5,147 nt of DNA from an uncultured Coriobacteriaceae bacterium (lineage in GTDB: Bacteria > Actinomycetota > Coriobacteriia > Coriobacteriales > Atopobiaceae), in NCBI GenBank assembly GCA_902772085.1, contig CACXZL010000171.1:1-5147 (forward strand). The letters are read 5' to 3'. Under the pieces are notes generated by a model that was not told the DNA's origin, ran no database searches, and saw only the letters and a list, made by a program, of their open reading frames with translations. A program made the translations under genes and the position numbers. Position 1 is the first letter of the stretch, and each line of letters begins with the position of its first letter. Positions 4,827-5,147 of this stretch are shown one piece after another.

Positions 4827-5147
4827 TTATACCATCTTCTTCGCCCAGGCCACGACCTTATCTCTGGATTGCGCGGCCTGATTGCCGATGATGGCGAGGC
4901 CTTGCTCGATGGTCGCGCCTTTGCAGACCTTTCTCAGGTGCTTCTCGGAGCCACTCATACCCGATCCCTCGTTCGTGCAGAACGGGACGATGCGCTTGCC
5001 CGAGAGATCCTAGCGCTCCAGGAACGTGAACACGCACATCGGGCAGGTGCCCCACCAGTTGGGATATCCCAGGAAGATGGTGTCGTATACGTCCAGGCTC
5101 TCCGGCGCCGCCTTGATCTTCGGGCGCGCGTCGGCCTGGAGCTCCGC
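4827..5147 (-). pseudogene. Flavodoxin, C-terminal part, interrupted by an in-frame TAG; continues beyond the window
   Basis: The minus strand encodes the C-terminal two thirds or so of a flavodoxin-fold FMN protein (flavodoxin_4 type), a small electron carrier. In one uninterrupted frame from 5147 it reads LDVYDTIFLGYPNWWG (NWWG is the FMN-contacting loop), then TCPMCVFTFLER. A TAG stop follows at 5012-5010. Without any frame change, DLSGKRIVPFCTNEGSGMSG continues, then a family-typical C-terminus (GLAIIGNQAAQSRDKVVAWA) to TAA at 4829-4827. Downstream conservation suggests a recent nonsense change, for example CAG, TAC or TAT to TAG. The 60 residues after the stop include the conserved FCTNEGSG loop that helps hold FMN, so a product ending at TAG would not be a working flavodoxin. 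The start and N-terminal phosphate-binding loop lie outside the window. A sequencing error or TAG readthrough cannot be excluded. Confidence 0.8.

Noticed and set aside
4607..4891. A 94-residue plus-strand reading starting at MHIGPYGD as a small intact protein.
   Set aside because: Its first two thirds are the C-terminal part of a GyrI-like protein. Its tail then runs through an intrinsic terminator and into the antisense of the flavodoxin gene, so it is part of a pseudogene.
5..5026. The 13-mer CGCTCCAGGAACG occurs at 5-17 and at 5014-5026 (inside the flavodoxin remnant), and at both sites can be read on the minus strand as FLER.
   Set aside because: A repeated 13-mer is not improbable by chance in a 5-kb GC-rich window, and the bases around the left copy do not continue as flavodoxin, so there is no support for a duplication or attachment site.

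Overview
The window most likely comes from an anaerobic actinobacterium of the class Coriobacteriia, probably family Eggerthellaceae (Eggerthella/Gordonibacter/Adlercreutzia-like). This is inferred from the combination of a URO-D/methyltransferase-family enzyme, a DASS-type anion permease and a PucR-type regulator in moderately GC-rich DNA. No taxonomic marker gene is present, so the assignment is tentative.

Main locus (positions 54-4330, all on the minus strand, so transcription runs right to left). A 496-residue PucR/CdaR-family regulator (2840-4330) is followed, after 255 non-coding bases, by a two-gene operon. The operon holds a 372-residue uroporphyrinogen-decarboxylase-superfamily protein (1466-2584), of the type used as a corrinoid-linked methyltransferase rather than in haem synthesis, and a 465-residue SLC13/DASS-type permease (54-1451). 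The two structural genes are 14 bases apart, and the permease's ribosome-binding region overlaps the stop codon of the enzyme gene. The 255-base gap holds an AT-rich island with a TGCACAAA direct repeat spaced exactly 21 bp, upstream of a -10-like TATACT that lacks a good -35. This looks like an activator-dependent promoter, and the adjacent regulator is the obvious candidate activator. The simplest reading is a substrate-inducible cassette: the permease imports an organic anion, the URO-D-like enzyme acts on it (perhaps as a demethylase/methyltransferase), and the regulator senses it. The substrate is unknown and no corrinoid protein is encoded in the window.

Right end (4331-5147). A 155-base divergent intergenic region leads to two broken genes facing each other. 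On the plus strand is a GyrI-like-domain gene (about 4486-4794) that has lost its middle third to half and carries frameshifts and a possibly mutated start. It still keeps its own intrinsic terminator (4803-4821). On the minus strand is the C-terminal part of a flavodoxin (4827-5147, running off the window) with an in-frame TAG in the middle of an otherwise well-conserved sequence. This side of the locus looks like decaying DNA next to an intact catabolic or transport cassette.

Positions 1-53, downstream of the permease, show no supportable gene or terminator. No RNA gene, CRISPR array, insertion sequence or attachment site was recognised.
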